Below, piece by piece: positions 27,249 to 35,078 of a stretch of 57,843 bases of DNA. Positions within the stretch are counted from its first letter, which is position 1, and each line of letters starts with the position of its first letter. The stretch is from CAJBIL01 sp044359525. Its GTDB lineage: Bacteria; Pseudomonadota; Gammaproteobacteria; Burkholderiales; Rhodocyclaceae. The notes under the pieces were generated by a model. The model had not been told where the DNA came from, made no database searches, and saw only the letters and a list, made by a program, of their open reading frames with translations. The position numbers and the translations under genes are program-made. The stretch covers positions 1-57,843 of the forward strand of contig JBIKLY010000010.1 in NCBI GenBank assembly GCA_044359525.1. The letters are read 5' to 3'.

Positions 27249-27842
27249 ATGCCCCACCGGAATGATCGATCAAACAAGCACATGCAGCGCGCACTGATTG
27301 CCGGCGCGGCCGCACGGCTGATCGCCGAAGACGGCATCAGCGATTTCACCGTCGCCAAGCGCAAGGCTGCGCGCGGCCTCGGCTTGCCGGAAAGCGCAGG
27401 GCTGCCGGATAACACTGAAGTCGAAACAGAACTGCGCACGCATCAACGGCTTTTCCAGGACCAGGAACAGATCGAGGAACTTGCCTATCTTCGGCGAAAA
27501 GCGGTCGAAATGATGGCGATATTGCAGCGATTCAACCCTTATCTAACCGGGCCGGTACTCGATGGAACCGCCGGTCGATATACCGAAGTTGACCTCCAGC
27601 TGTTCACCGACAGCACCAAGGATGTCGAAATTTTCCTGCTCAACCAGCAAATCGATTTTTCGCACAGCGAGCCCCGCACCGACCGTGCCGAGGCCGTGCT
27701 GAGCATCCCGGTCGGCGACACCGCCATCAACCTGGTCATTTACCCGCCCAACCTTGAGCGCGTCACGCTGAAAACACGTAACGGGCGCGTTCGCGAACGG
27801 GCGCGCATTGATGCCGTCAAGGCACTGCTGCGCCAGACATGA
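27249..27842 (+). CDS. Conserved hypothetical protein, nucleotidyltransferase-like motif
   Basis: A cytoplasmic protein of 197 residues. The N-terminal half is helical and basic (IAGAAARLIAEDGISDFTVAKRKAARGLGL). The middle part VDLQLFTDSTKDVEIFLL resembles the acidic strand of minimal nucleotidyltransferases, but the diagnostic Gly-Ser and Asp-x-Asp pattern is incomplete. I therefore do not assign an activity. The start is the ATG at 27249; an internal ATG twelve codons later is possible. The stop overlaps the TlpA-like gene by four bases (ATGA), so the two are co-translated. Confidence 0.65.
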   Translation: MPHRNDRSNKHMQRALIAGAAARLIAEDGISDFTVAKRKAARGLGLPESAGLPDNTEVETELRTHQRLFQDQEQIEELAYLRRKAVEMMAILQRFNPYLTGPVLDGTAGRYTEVDLQLFTDSTKDVEIFLLNQQIDFSHSEPRTDRAEAVLSIPVGDTAINLVIYPPNLERVTLKTRNGRVRERARIDAVKALLRQT

Positions 27843-28390
27843 CAAAAGCCAAAATCTTCCTGATCGGCTTCGCTGCGGCGGCAATCGCCTTGGTCGCCGG
27901 TATCTACACCGGGCTGCAGCAGACCAACCCGTCGCCGCAAACACCTCCCGCTCTATCGACAAAAAGCATCGACACGCTTTTTGCCAGCACGCTGCATGAC
28001 GCCAACGGCAAGCCGCAGAGACTCTCCCAGTGGCAAGGGAAAACGCTGGTTCTCAATTTCTGGGCGACCTGGTGCCCGCCTTGCCGCGAAGAGATGCCGG
28101 CTTTTTCGCGCCTTCAGGCAAAACATGCCGCGAATGGCGTTCAATTTGTCGGCATCGCACTGGATACTGCTGACAACGTTCGAGACTTTGCCACGAAGAC
28201 GGCGGTCACTTACCCGCTACTGATCGGTGACGCGGTCGGCGCCGATCTTGCGCGTGCGCTGGGTAACTTCAGACTGGCGCTACCCTACACACTGATCATC
28301 ACGCCGAGCGGGGAAGCGCGCTTCGCTCGGCTGGGCCCGCTTTCTGAACGCGAGCTTGATGCCTTGCTCCAGCAAAAAGCCGCGCGCTAA
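27839..28390 (+). CDS. TlpA/ResA-like thioredoxin-fold protein, membrane-anchored
   Basis: A protein of 183 residues. An N-terminal hydrophobic anchor (residues 5-25) exports it to the periplasm. The thioredoxin-fold core follows with LVLNFWATWCPPCREEMP (redox CPPC near residue 80). The cis-Pro stretch is ALPYTLIITP. It likely reduces disulfides in periplasmic partners. The start overlaps the upstream stop, which fits a two-gene transcription unit. Whether it serves cytochrome c maturation or another pathway cannot be read here. Confidence 0.88.
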   Translation: MTKAKIFLIGFAAAAIALVAGIYTGLQQTNPSPQTPPALSTKSIDTLFASTLHDANGKPQRLSQWQGKTLVLNFWATWCPPCREEMPAFSRLQAKHAANGVQFVGIALDTADNVRDFATKTAVTYPLLIGDAVGADLARALGNFRLALPYTLIITPSGEARFARLGPLSERELDALLQQKAAR

Positions 28391-28399
28391 AGCGACCAC

Positions 28400-28418
28400 A
28401 CTGGACAAAGTGCAGCGA
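28400..28418. repeat. 19-base direct repeat, copy 2
   Basis: The same 19-base sequence as at 16217-16235, located 21 bases before the aroQ start. The bases flanking the two copies differ, so the conserved unit ends sharply. It may be a regulator site or part of a dispersed repeat. Confidence 0.5.
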
Positions 28419-28438
28419 TTTACGGCAAACTTGCAGGC

Positions 28439-28930
28439 ATGAAGAAGCAAAAGACCACTTCGTCAGGATCAGAAAAGGCCGCAACAGCGCCAAAACTGCT
28501 CGTCCTGCACGGACCAAACCTCAATTTGCTGGGCACGCGCGAGCCGAATCATTACGGGCAGACGACGCTTGCCGACATCAACCTGGCCCTCGCCCGCCGC
28601 GCCGAAGCGGCCGGCGTCGAACTGGAATCCTTTCAAAGCAATCACGAAGGCGCGCTGATTGAACGCGTTCACGCGGCTCGCGAACAGGGTGTGCGCTATA
28701 TCGTCATCAATCCGGCGGCCTACACACATACCAGCGTTGCGCTGCGTGATGCGCTGGCGGCCGCCGGCATACCCTTCATCGAAGTTCATCTTTCCAACGT
28801 GCATGCGCGCGAGCCGTTCCGCCACAAATCCTACTTTTCGGATCTGGCGGTCGGCGTCATCACGGGGCTCGGTAGCGAAGGCTATCTGCTCGCACTCGAG
28901 TACCTGCTGAGCAAACTCAATACAGACTGA
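28439..28930 (+). CDS. aroQ: Type II 3-dehydroquinate dehydratase
   Basis: A shikimate-pathway enzyme of 163 residues that removes water from 3-dehydroquinate; dodecamers form in the family. It carries GPNLNLLGTREPNHYG (with the active-site Tyr), NPAAYTHTSVALRDA and EVHLSNVHAREPFRHKSY. The N-terminal 18 residues before KLLVLHGPN are an extra polar tail, unusual but present in some betaproteobacteria. It precedes accB and accC, a gene order common in proteobacteria. Confidence 0.95.
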   Translation: MKKQKTTSSGSEKAATAPKLLVLHGPNLNLLGTREPNHYGQTTLADINLALARRAEAAGVELESFQSNHEGALIERVHAAREQGVRYIVINPAAYTHTSVALRDALAAAGIPFIEVHLSNVHAREPFRHKSYFSDLAVGVITGLGSEGYLLALEYLLSKLNTD

Positions 28931-28954
28931 CCCTGAACGAAGGGTTTTGTCCGC

Positions 28955-28975
28955 CGCCAGCCACACTTGCTGGCG
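28955..28975 (+). promoter_or_regulatory. Leader hairpin before accB
   Basis: CGCCAGC (28955-28961) and GCTGGCG (28969-28975) are perfect arms around a seven-base loop, 26 bases before the accB start. An A-run follows rather than a U-run, so it is not a plus-strand terminator. It may affect accBC leader RNA. The evidence is structural only. Confidence 0.35.
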
Positions 28976-29001
28976 AAAAAATATTCAGAGGGAGAAAATT
29001 C

Positions 29002-29457
29002 ATGGACCTGCGTAAACTTAAAAAACTGATCGATCTTGTCGAGGAATCCGGCATCACCGAACTGGAAGTAACCGAAGGCGAAGAAAAGGTGCGCATCGTC
29101 AAACACGCTGCCGTTGCGACCCAGCAAACCTATATGGTGCAGCAGCCCGTGCACGCGCCACTCGCCGCACCCACGGCCAGCGCGTCCGCACCCGCCGCCG
29201 CAGAAGCGCCCGGCCTGCCGGAAGGACACGTCGTCAAGTCACCCATGGTCGGCACATTCTATCGATCCGCCAGCCCCGGCTCCGAGGCTTTCATCGAGAT
29301 CGGCGCCACCGTGACGGTCGGGCAAACGCTGTGCATCATCGAAGCCATGAAACTGCTCAACGAAATCGAGTCTGACGGTGCGGGCACAATCAAGGCCATC
29401 CTGGTTGAAAACGGCCAGCCGGTCGAATTCGGCGAACCCCTGTTCATCATCGGCTAA
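29002..29457 (+). CDS. accB: Biotin carboxyl carrier protein of acetyl-CoA carboxylase
   Basis: A protein of 151 residues that carries biotin between the carboxylase and transferase parts of acetyl-CoA carboxylase in fatty-acid synthesis. It starts MDLRKLKKLIDLVEESGI, has an Ala/Pro-rich linker (about residues 50-75) and a C-terminal biotinyl domain with IEAMKLLNEI, the biotinylated Lys at about residue 117. AGAGGGAG lies before the ATG. It is followed by accC after 15 bases. Confidence 0.97.
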   Translation: MDLRKLKKLIDLVEESGITELEVTEGEEKVRIVKHAAVATQQTYMVQQPVHAPLAAPTASASAPAAAEAPGLPEGHVVKSPMVGTFYRSASPGSEAFIEIGATVTVGQTLCIIEAMKLLNEIESDGAGTIKAILVENGQPVEFGEPLFIIG

Positions 29458-29472
29458 CGGGGGCATTCCGCC

Positions 29473-30837
29473 ATGTTCGGGAAAGTCCTCATCGCCAACC
29501 GTGGCGAAATCGCACTCCGTATCCAGCGCGCCTGTCGTGAACTGGGCGTCAAGACCGTCGTCGTGCACTCCGAAGCCGACCGTGAAGCCAAATACGTCAA
29601 ACTGGCCGACGAATCGGTGTGTATCGGGCCGGCGCCCTCCAGCCAGAGCTATCTCAACGTCCCGGCGATCATCTCGGCGGCAGAGGTCACCGACGCCGAA
29701 GCCATCCATCCGGGTTACGGCTTCCTCTCGGAAAACGCCGATTTCGCCGAGCGCATCGAGTCGTCGGGCTTCGTTTTCATTGGCCCACGTCCGGAAACAA
29801 TCCGCCTGATGGGCGACAAGGTCTCGGCCAAGGACGCCATGAAAGCGGCCGGCGTACCCTGCGTGCCAGGCTCGGAAGGCGCGCTGCCGGAAGACCCGAA
29901 AGAGATTTTGCGCACCGCCAAGGCCGTCGGCTACCCGGTCATCATCAAGGCCGCCGGTGGTGGTGGCGGACGCGGCATGCGCGTGGTGCACACCGAAGCC
30001 GCACTGCTCAACGCGGTAACCATGACCCGCTCGGAAGCCCAGAGCTTTTTCGGCAACCCGAACGTTTACATGGAGAAGTACCTGGAGAATCCGCGCCACG
30101 TGGAAATCCAGGTGCTGGCCGACAGTTTTAAGAACGCCGTCTATCTTGGTGAACGTGACTGCTCGATGCAGCGTCGCCACCAGAAAATCATCGAAGAAGC
30201 GCCAGCGCCGGGCATTGCCCCGCGCCACATCGCCCGCATCGGTGAGCGCTGTGCCGAAGCCTGCCGCCGTATCAACTATCGCGGCGCCGGCACTTTCGAG
30301 TTCCTCTACGAAAACGGCGAATTTTTCTTCATCGAGATGAATACACGGATTCAGGTTGAGCACCCGGTCACTGAAATGATCACCGGTGTCGATCTCGTCC
30401 AGGAGCAGATCCGCGTTGCCGCCGGCGAGAAGCTGAGCTTCAAACAGCGCGACCTGAACTTCCGTGGGCACTCGATCGAATGCCGTATTAACGCCGAAGA
30501 TCCCTACACGTTCGTTCCATTTCCCGGCAAGATCACTTTTTACCACCCGCCCGGCGGGCCCGGAATCCGCGTCGACTCGCACATCTATCAGGGCTACACG
30601 GTGCCACCACACTACGATTCGATGGTCGCCAAGGTGATCTCTTACGGCGACACGCGCGACCAGGCGATTCGTCGCATGCGCATCGCCCTGTCGGAAATGA
30701 GCATCGAAGGCATCAAGACGAACATCGCCCTGCATCAGGAGTTGCTGCAGGATGCCCGTTTTATCGAAGGCGGCACGAGCATTCATTACCTCGAACACAA
30801 ACTCGCTGCCAAAAACGAAGTCAAGAAGGCCGGCTAA
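29473..30837 (+). CDS. accC: Biotin carboxylase subunit of acetyl-CoA carboxylase
   Basis: An ATP-grasp enzyme of 454 residues, of standard family length. It carboxylates the biotin of AccB using ATP and bicarbonate. Features in order are FGKVLIANRGEIALRI at the N-terminus, the glycine-rich loop GGGGGRGMRVV (about residue 165), ERDCSMQRRHQK, MNTRIQVEHPVTE (active-site residues) and the C-terminal carboxylase domain. It is co-transcribed with accB and ends 15 bases before prmA. Confidence 0.97.
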   Translation: MFGKVLIANRGEIALRIQRACRELGVKTVVVHSEADREAKYVKLADESVCIGPAPSSQSYLNVPAIISAAEVTDAEAIHPGYGFLSENADFAERIESSGFVFIGPRPETIRLMGDKVSAKDAMKAAGVPCVPGSEGALPEDPKEILRTAKAVGYPVIIKAAGGGGGRGMRVVHTEAALLNAVTMTRSEAQSFFGNPNVYMEKYLENPRHVEIQVLADSFKNAVYLGERDCSMQRRHQKIIEEAPAPGIAPRHIARIGERCAEACRRINYRGAGTFEFLYENGEFFFIEMNTRIQVEHPVTEMITGVDLVQEQIRVAAGEKLSFKQRDLNFRGHSIECRINAEDPYTFVPFPGKITFYHPPGGPGIRVDSHIYQGYTVPPHYDSMVAKVISYGDTRDQAIRRMRIALSEMSIEGIKTNIALHQELLQDARFIEGGTSIHYLEHKLAAKNEVKKAG

Positions 30838-30852
30838 GGCCGGTGCTCATAA

Positions 30853-31743
30853 ATGCCCTGGCTTTCCGTCAGCATTGAAACCGACTGCCGCCACGCCGAG
30901 GCGCTGGCCGACGCGCTGCTCGATGCCGGGGCGCTTTCGGCCAGCATCGAGGACGCCGACGCCGGCACCCCCGAGGAAACACCGCAGTTCGGCGAACCCG
31001 GCTCGATCACCACGCCAGGCTGGGAACGCTCGCGCGTCATCGCGCTGCTTGAAACGGGAACCGACGCCAGCGCACTGATCGCCGCCTGCGCAGCAGCGGT
31101 CGGCCTGAACGGCGAACCAGCTTTCACCCAGGAAGAAATTGCCGAGCAGAACTGGGTCCAGCTCACCCAGTCCCAGTTCGAACCGATTCGCGTATCCGAG
31201 CGCCTGTGGATCGTTCCATCCTGGCACGAAGCGCCCGATCCTGCGGCCCTGGTACTCGTCCTTGACCCCGGCATGGCCTTCGGCACCGGCTCGCATCCGA
31301 CCACCCGGCTTTGCCTCGAATGGCTGGAGCGCATCGTTACGCCGGGCGCGTCAATCCTCGACTACGGCTGTGGCTCCGGCATTCTGGCCATCGCCGCAGG
31401 AAAACTCGGGGCGACGCCGGTACTTGGCGTCGACATTGACCTGCAGGCGGTTGCTGCGGCCAGGAATAACGCCGAGCGCAACAAGGTAAGCGCCCACTTC
31501 GACGACTCGGCACGCCCCCTGACCGGACAGTTCGACATCGTCGTTGCCAACATTCTCGCCAACCCGCTCAAGGCACTGGCGCCGGCCATTACCGGCCATG
31601 TGCGCGCTGGCGGCCGCCTGGCACTCTCGGGCATCCTCGTCGAGCAAGCTGACGAGTTGATCTCGATTTACGCACCCTATATCCTGCTTGGCATTGCCGA
31701 TAGCCGTGAGGGCTGGGTCTGCCTCGCAGGAGTCAAGGAGTAG
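30853..31743 (+). CDS. prmA: Ribosomal protein L11 methyltransferase
   Basis: A cytoplasmic methyltransferase of 296 residues that trimethylates L11. The N-terminal L11-recognition domain starts MPWLSVSIETD, and the catalytic domain carries LDYGCGSGILAIAAGKLGA (SAM loop, about residue 170) with DIVVANILANPL near the active site. FGTGSHPTTRLCLEWL is a family signature. It lies downstream of accC, the usual gene order in many proteobacteria. Confidence 0.95.
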   Translation: MPWLSVSIETDCRHAEALADALLDAGALSASIEDADAGTPEETPQFGEPGSITTPGWERSRVIALLETGTDASALIAACAAAVGLNGEPAFTQEEIAEQNWVQLTQSQFEPIRVSERLWIVPSWHEAPDPAALVLVLDPGMAFGTGSHPTTRLCLEWLERIVTPGASILDYGCGSGILAIAAGKLGATPVLGVDIDLQAVAAARNNAERNKVSAHFDDSARPLTGQFDIVVANILANPLKALAPAITGHVRAGGRLALSGILVEQADELISIYAPYILLGIADSREGWVCLAGVKE

Positions 31744-31746
31744 CCA

Positions 31747-32670
31747 GTGAAGACCTGCTGTCCGAGCTGCCAGACAACTTTCCGGGTCACCCCGGAACAG
31801 CTCAAGGCGCGTGCCGGCAAGGTTCGCTGCGGCAAATGCCAGGTTGTATTCAACGCACTCGACAGCCTGCTTGAAGAAGCCGCACACACCGTAATTGCCC
31901 CGCCGAAAAGCACGACGCCGGCAGACAACCCCCGCCCCGCCCCGCCGATCGAAGCAGCCGTGCCGGTTGTCGAGATTCCGCGCACAGTCACAGAAATCGC
32001 AGAGATCACAGAAATCCCTGATGCGTCTGAAACCTCCAGTCAAACTGCTGCCGAACCCCTTAGTGAAACCGCTGCACAGGAACTTGCCAGAACATCCGGC
32101 CTGATTGTGCCGCGTGAAATGACCGAAATCCCGGGTTACAGCAAGTGGGCTGAAGGGGTCATGAGCAGTCCCGCATTACCCTCGCCCGACAGGCGCGCAA
32201 ACGGCCCTTTCATACTGGTTGCCATGCTGCTCACGACGCTACTTGCCGGGCAGCTCGCTTTCCATTTCCGCAGTGAAATCGCCGTTACCGCCCCCAGTCT
32301 GCGCCCCGCACTGGCGGCATTGAGCGAAGCGCTGGGGGCCGATATTCCGTTACCGCGCCATGCCGACCTGGTCAGCATCGAAACATCCGACCTGCAAGCC
32401 GATCCGGCACGCAGCAACCTGTTGGTACTGCAAGCCACGCTGCGCAACCGTGCAGCCTACGGGCAGGCCTACCCGCTACTCGAACTGTCGCTGACCGATA
32501 CGCAAGACAACGCCATCGCGCGCAAGGTTTTTCAGCCCGGCGAATATCTGCCGCCGCAAAATCCACCGGATCAGGCTTTCCCGGGCAATACCGACATTGC
32601 CGTTCGGCTGTGGATTGAGGCCAAAGAAATCGGCGCGGCCGGCTATCGACTTTACGTTTTTTACCCCTGA
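31747..32670 (+). CDS. Zinc-ribbon membrane protein with DUF3426 domain
   Basis: A protein of 307 residues. The first 40 residues form an MJ0042-type zinc ribbon (CCPSC and CGKC). A long polar Pro/Glu/Thr-rich stretch follows, then one membrane helix (about residues 157-176) and a C-terminal DUF3426 domain with RNRAAYGQAYPLLELSLTD. It probably anchors in the inner membrane with the ribbon on the cytoplasmic side. Its function is unknown, but it is regularly linked to prmA. The GTG start has AAGGAG upstream at good spacing. Confidence 0.88.
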   Translation: MKTCCPSCQTTFRVTPEQLKARAGKVRCGKCQVVFNALDSLLEEAAHTVIAPPKSTTPADNPRPAPPIEAAVPVVEIPRTVTEIAEITEIPDASETSSQTAAEPLSETAAQELARTSGLIVPREMTEIPGYSKWAEGVMSSPALPSPDRRANGPFILVAMLLTTLLAGQLAFHFRSEIAVTAPSLRPALAALSEALGADIPLPRHADLVSIETSDLQADPARSNLLVLQATLRNRAAYGQAYPLLELSLTDTQDNAIARKVFQPGEYLPPQNPPDQAFPGNTDIAVRLWIEAKEIGAAGYRLYVFYP

Positions 32671-32703
32671 CCCTTTCGTTGCCCACTTCCTCCCGGGACT
32701 CCT

Positions 32704-33639
32704 ATGTCAACGCTCATCTGCGGCTCCATCGCCTACGACAACATCATGGTTTTCCATGATCGTTTCAAGAATCACATCCTGCCCGAGCAGATCCATATTC
32801 TGAACGTGGCCTTCCTGGTCCCCGAGATGCGCCGCGAATTCGGCGGCTGCGCCGGGAACATCGCCTACAACCTCAAACTGCTCGGTGGCGAGCCGCTGAT
32901 CATGGCAACGGTTGGCGACGATGCCGACCCCTACCTCGTGCGCATGGACGACCTCGGCCTGTCGCGCGCACACGTCCGGCGCATCGCCGGCAGTTTCACG
33001 GCGCAGGCCTTCATCACCACCGACCTCGACGACAACCAGATCACCGCCTTTCACCCGGGCGCCATGGGCTTCTCGCACCTCAATCACGTCACCGACGCGA
33101 AAACTGCCACGCTCGGCATCGTCGCCCCCGATGGGCGTGACGGCATGCTGAAACACGCGCGTGATTTCGCTGCGGCGGGCGTGCCCTTCATCTTCGATCC
33201 GGGCCAGGGACTGCCGATGTTCTCCGGCGACGATCTGCTGGCTTTCATGAAACTGGCAGACTACGCCTGCTTCAACGACTACGAGGCCCGGATGCTCTGC
33301 GACCGCACCGGCCGCACGCTGGAGCAATTAGCCGGCGAAGTGAAGGCACTGATCGTCACGCGCGGCGGCGAAGGCTCGCACATTCATGCCGACGGTCAAC
33401 GCTACGAGATCCCCTGCGTCAAGGCCGATGAAGTCGTCGACCCGACCGGTTGCGGCGATGCCTACCGCGCCGGACTGCTCTACGGCATTGCCGAAGGCTG
33501 GGGCTGGGAAAAGACCGGCCGTCTGGCCGCCGTGATGGGCGCAATCAAGATCGCGCATCGCGGCGGGCAGAACCATCGCACGAACCGCGCCAACATCGGC
33601 GAACGTTTCGCCCTCGCCTTTGGCAGCGCCCCCTGGTAA
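32704..33639 (+). CDS. PfkB-family carbohydrate/adenosine kinase
   Basis: A ribokinase-fold kinase of 311 residues. It starts STLICGSIAYDNIMVF and carries the N-terminal signature EFGGCAGNIAYNLKLLGG and the C-terminal VDPTGCGDAYRAGLLYG, where the Asp is the catalytic base of the PfkB family. The second motif has Cys in place of the usual Ala. Sequence features are those of the adenosine-kinase-like subgroup, but the substrate is not certain. It is transcribed with the zinc-ribbon gene upstream and the lipoprotein gene downstream. Confidence 0.88.
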   Translation: MSTLICGSIAYDNIMVFHDRFKNHILPEQIHILNVAFLVPEMRREFGGCAGNIAYNLKLLGGEPLIMATVGDDADPYLVRMDDLGLSRAHVRRIAGSFTAQAFITTDLDDNQITAFHPGAMGFSHLNHVTDAKTATLGIVAPDGRDGMLKHARDFAAAGVPFIFDPGQGLPMFSGDDLLAFMKLADYACFNDYEARMLCDRTGRTLEQLAGEVKALIVTRGGEGSHIHADGQRYEIPCVKADEVVDPTGCGDAYRAGLLYGIAEGWGWEKTGRLAAVMGAIKIAHRGGQNHRTNRANIGERFALAFGSAPW

Positions 33640-33649
33640 AAGGAAAAAA

Positions 33650-34102
33650 GTGGACGCCCTGAAACTGACTACCGTATTGCTTGCCGCCATTGCCCTGAGC
33701 AGCTGTACAAGCAGCAAATCCGGCAGCGCTTATACGCGCGACCAGGCACGGCAGGAAATGCACGTTCGACTCGGTACCGTCGAAAGCGTGCGGGAGGTGA
33801 TGCTGGAAGGCACCAAATCGGGAACGGGAACACTCGCCGGCGCAGCGGTCGGCGGCGTTGCCGGGAGCAATATCGGTGGCGGCAAAGGCCAGATCGTCGG
33901 CGCCATCATCGGCGCCGTTGCCGGTGGCCTGGCCGGTTCGGCGATCGAGGAAGGGGTGACCAGGAAGAATGCGCTGGAAATCACGGTCAAACTCGATAAC
34001 GGGCAGTTAGCCGCAATCGTTCAGGAGGGTGACGAGCCGTTCCATCCCGGCGATAGGGTTCGCATTCTCTCAGGCGGCGGATCGACCCGCGTCACGCACT
34101 GA
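33650..34102 (+). CDS. Glycine-zipper outer-membrane lipoprotein
   Basis: A protein of 150 residues. It has a signal peptide with lipobox LSSC (Cys near residue 18), followed by a Gly-rich zipper of two hydrophobic segments (GTLAGAAVGGVAGSNIGGGKG and IVGAIIGAVAGGLAGSAIEEG), as in SlyB/OmpA-like envelope proteins. The C-terminal part VRILSGGGSTRVTH resembles the end of SlyB-type lipoproteins. The GTG start at 33650 has AGGA five bases upstream; no ATG in frame would give a proper signal peptide. Its end overlaps apaH on the other strand by 11 bases. Confidence 0.85.
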   Translation: MDALKLTTVLLAAIALSSCTSSKSGSAYTRDQARQEMHVRLGTVESVREVMLEGTKSGTGTLAGAAVGGVAGSNIGGGKGQIVGAIIGAVAGGLAGSAIEEGVTRKNALEITVKLDNGQLAAIVQEGDEPFHPGDRVRILSGGGSTRVTH

Positions 34103-34913
34103 GCGCTTCGCCTGACGAACAATCAACCTGAAACACCGCGCGGTCTTCCAGGCGCACAGCCGTCAGATGACGCCCCCACAGACAGCCTGAATCGAGCGCC
34201 AGCAAACCAGGTTCGATCTTCAGGCCAAGTGCCGACCAGTGGCCGGTGACCAGCACGCTGTCCGCACTGCGCCGGTCGGGCACCTGAAACCACGGCAGAT
34301 AGCCGGCTGGCGCATCGTCCAGTTCGCCCTTGGTACGGAATTCCATAACCCCCTCCGGGGAGCAAAACCGCATCCGCGTCATGGCGTTCACAATAACGCG
34401 CAGACGCGGCCAGCCCTGCAGATCATCGTTCCAGGACGCCGGCTCGCTGCCCCACATATTGGCCATGAACTCGCGGTAGTTCGGCGCGCGCAGCGCCTGC
34501 TCGACTTCACCGGCGAGCCGGCGGGCCTGGGCCACTGACCACTGTGGCAACAACCCGGCATGCACCAGACAGAAGCCGCCTTCGACATGGCACAAAGGCT
34601 GCTGTCGCAGCCAGTCGAGCAATTCGTCACGATCCGGCGCAGTCAGTATCGCGTCGAGCGTATCGCTCTTGCTGCGCTTGCCGAAACCCTCGGCAAGCAT
34701 CAGCAGATAGAGATCGTGATTGCCGAGCACGGTAATCGCCGCCGGGCCAAGGTTGCGCACGAAACGCAAGGTCTCCAGCGAACGTGGGCCGCGATTGACC
34801 AGATCGCCAACCAGCCAGAGTCGGTCACGCGCCCGATCGAAGGCGCAGCGTTTCAGCAGCGCTTCGAACGAGGCAAAACAGCCCTGAATATCGCCGATTG
34901 CGTACGTTGCCAT
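34092..34913 (-). CDS. apaH: Symmetrical bis(5'-nucleosyl)-tetraphosphatase
   Basis: A metallophosphatase of 273 residues that splits Ap4A to two ADP and limits alarmone levels and NpnN RNA capping. It has YAIGDIQGCFASFE, WLVGDLVNRGPRSLE and VLGNHDLYLL, the metal-binding motifs, and a C-terminal part DSGCLWGRHLTAVRLED. The ATG at 34913 has AGGA seven bases upstream; an in-frame GTG at 34919 sits too close to that site. It overlaps the lipoprotein gene tail to tail. Confidence 0.95.
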   Translation of the reverse strand: MATYAIGDIQGCFASFEALLKRCAFDRARDRLWLVGDLVNRGPRSLETLRFVRNLGPAAITVLGNHDLYLLMLAEGFGKRSKSDTLDAILTAPDRDELLDWLRQQPLCHVEGGFCLVHAGLLPQWSVAQARRLAGEVEQALRAPNYREFMANMWGSEPASWNDDLQGWPRLRVIVNAMTRMRFCSPEGVMEFRTKGELDDAPAGYLPWFQVPDRRSADSVLVTGHWSALGLKIEPGLLALDSGCLWGRHLTAVRLEDRAVFQVDCSSGEALSA

Positions 34914-34929
34914 GCTCACTTCCTGTAAC

Positions 34930-34955
34930 GTAGGAGCCCAATTTTACTGGGCGAT
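34930..34955. repeat. REP-like palindrome, copy A
   Basis: The unit begins GTAGGAGC and ends GCGAT, with a CCCA/TGGG stem around ATTTTAC. It is close to copy C and lies just upstream of apaH. REP elements of this head type are usual near RAYT-bearing Gammaproteobacteria and Betaproteobacteria genomes. Confidence 0.65.
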
Positions 34956-34979
34956 TGCAGCAACTCAGCCATCAACCCG

Positions 34980-35032
34980 ATCGCGCAGAAAATCTGCGCC
35001 CTGCAAGAAGTGCCCTCGGGGTGCGCTCCTAC
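34980..35032. repeat. REP-like palindrome, copy B, inverted
   Basis: Read on the minus strand, it begins GTAGGAGC and ends GCGAT, as copies A and C do on the plus strand. It is longer than they are and contains a GCGCAGAAAATCTGCGC stem near one end. With copies A and C it forms a head-to-tail and tail-to-head cluster between apaH and the polysaccharide locus. Confidence 0.6.
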
Positions 35033-35045
35033 CCATCTCTGACCT

Positions 35046-35071
35046 GTAGGAGCCCGGATTTTCTGGGCGAT
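35046..35071. repeat. REP-like palindrome, copy C
   Basis: This copy matches copy A over most of its length, starting GTAGGAGCCC and ending CTGGGCGAT. It ends eight bases before the stop of the WbpM-like gene, so it lies at the 3' end of the polysaccharide transcript and may protect it from degradation. Confidence 0.65.
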
Positions 35072-35078
35072 CACCCCA

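Noticed and set aside
28955..28975. The accB leader hairpin as a Rho-independent terminator of aroQ
   Set aside because: An A-run and not a T-run follows on the plus strand, and on the minus strand no gene ends there; it is listed only as a leader hairpin.
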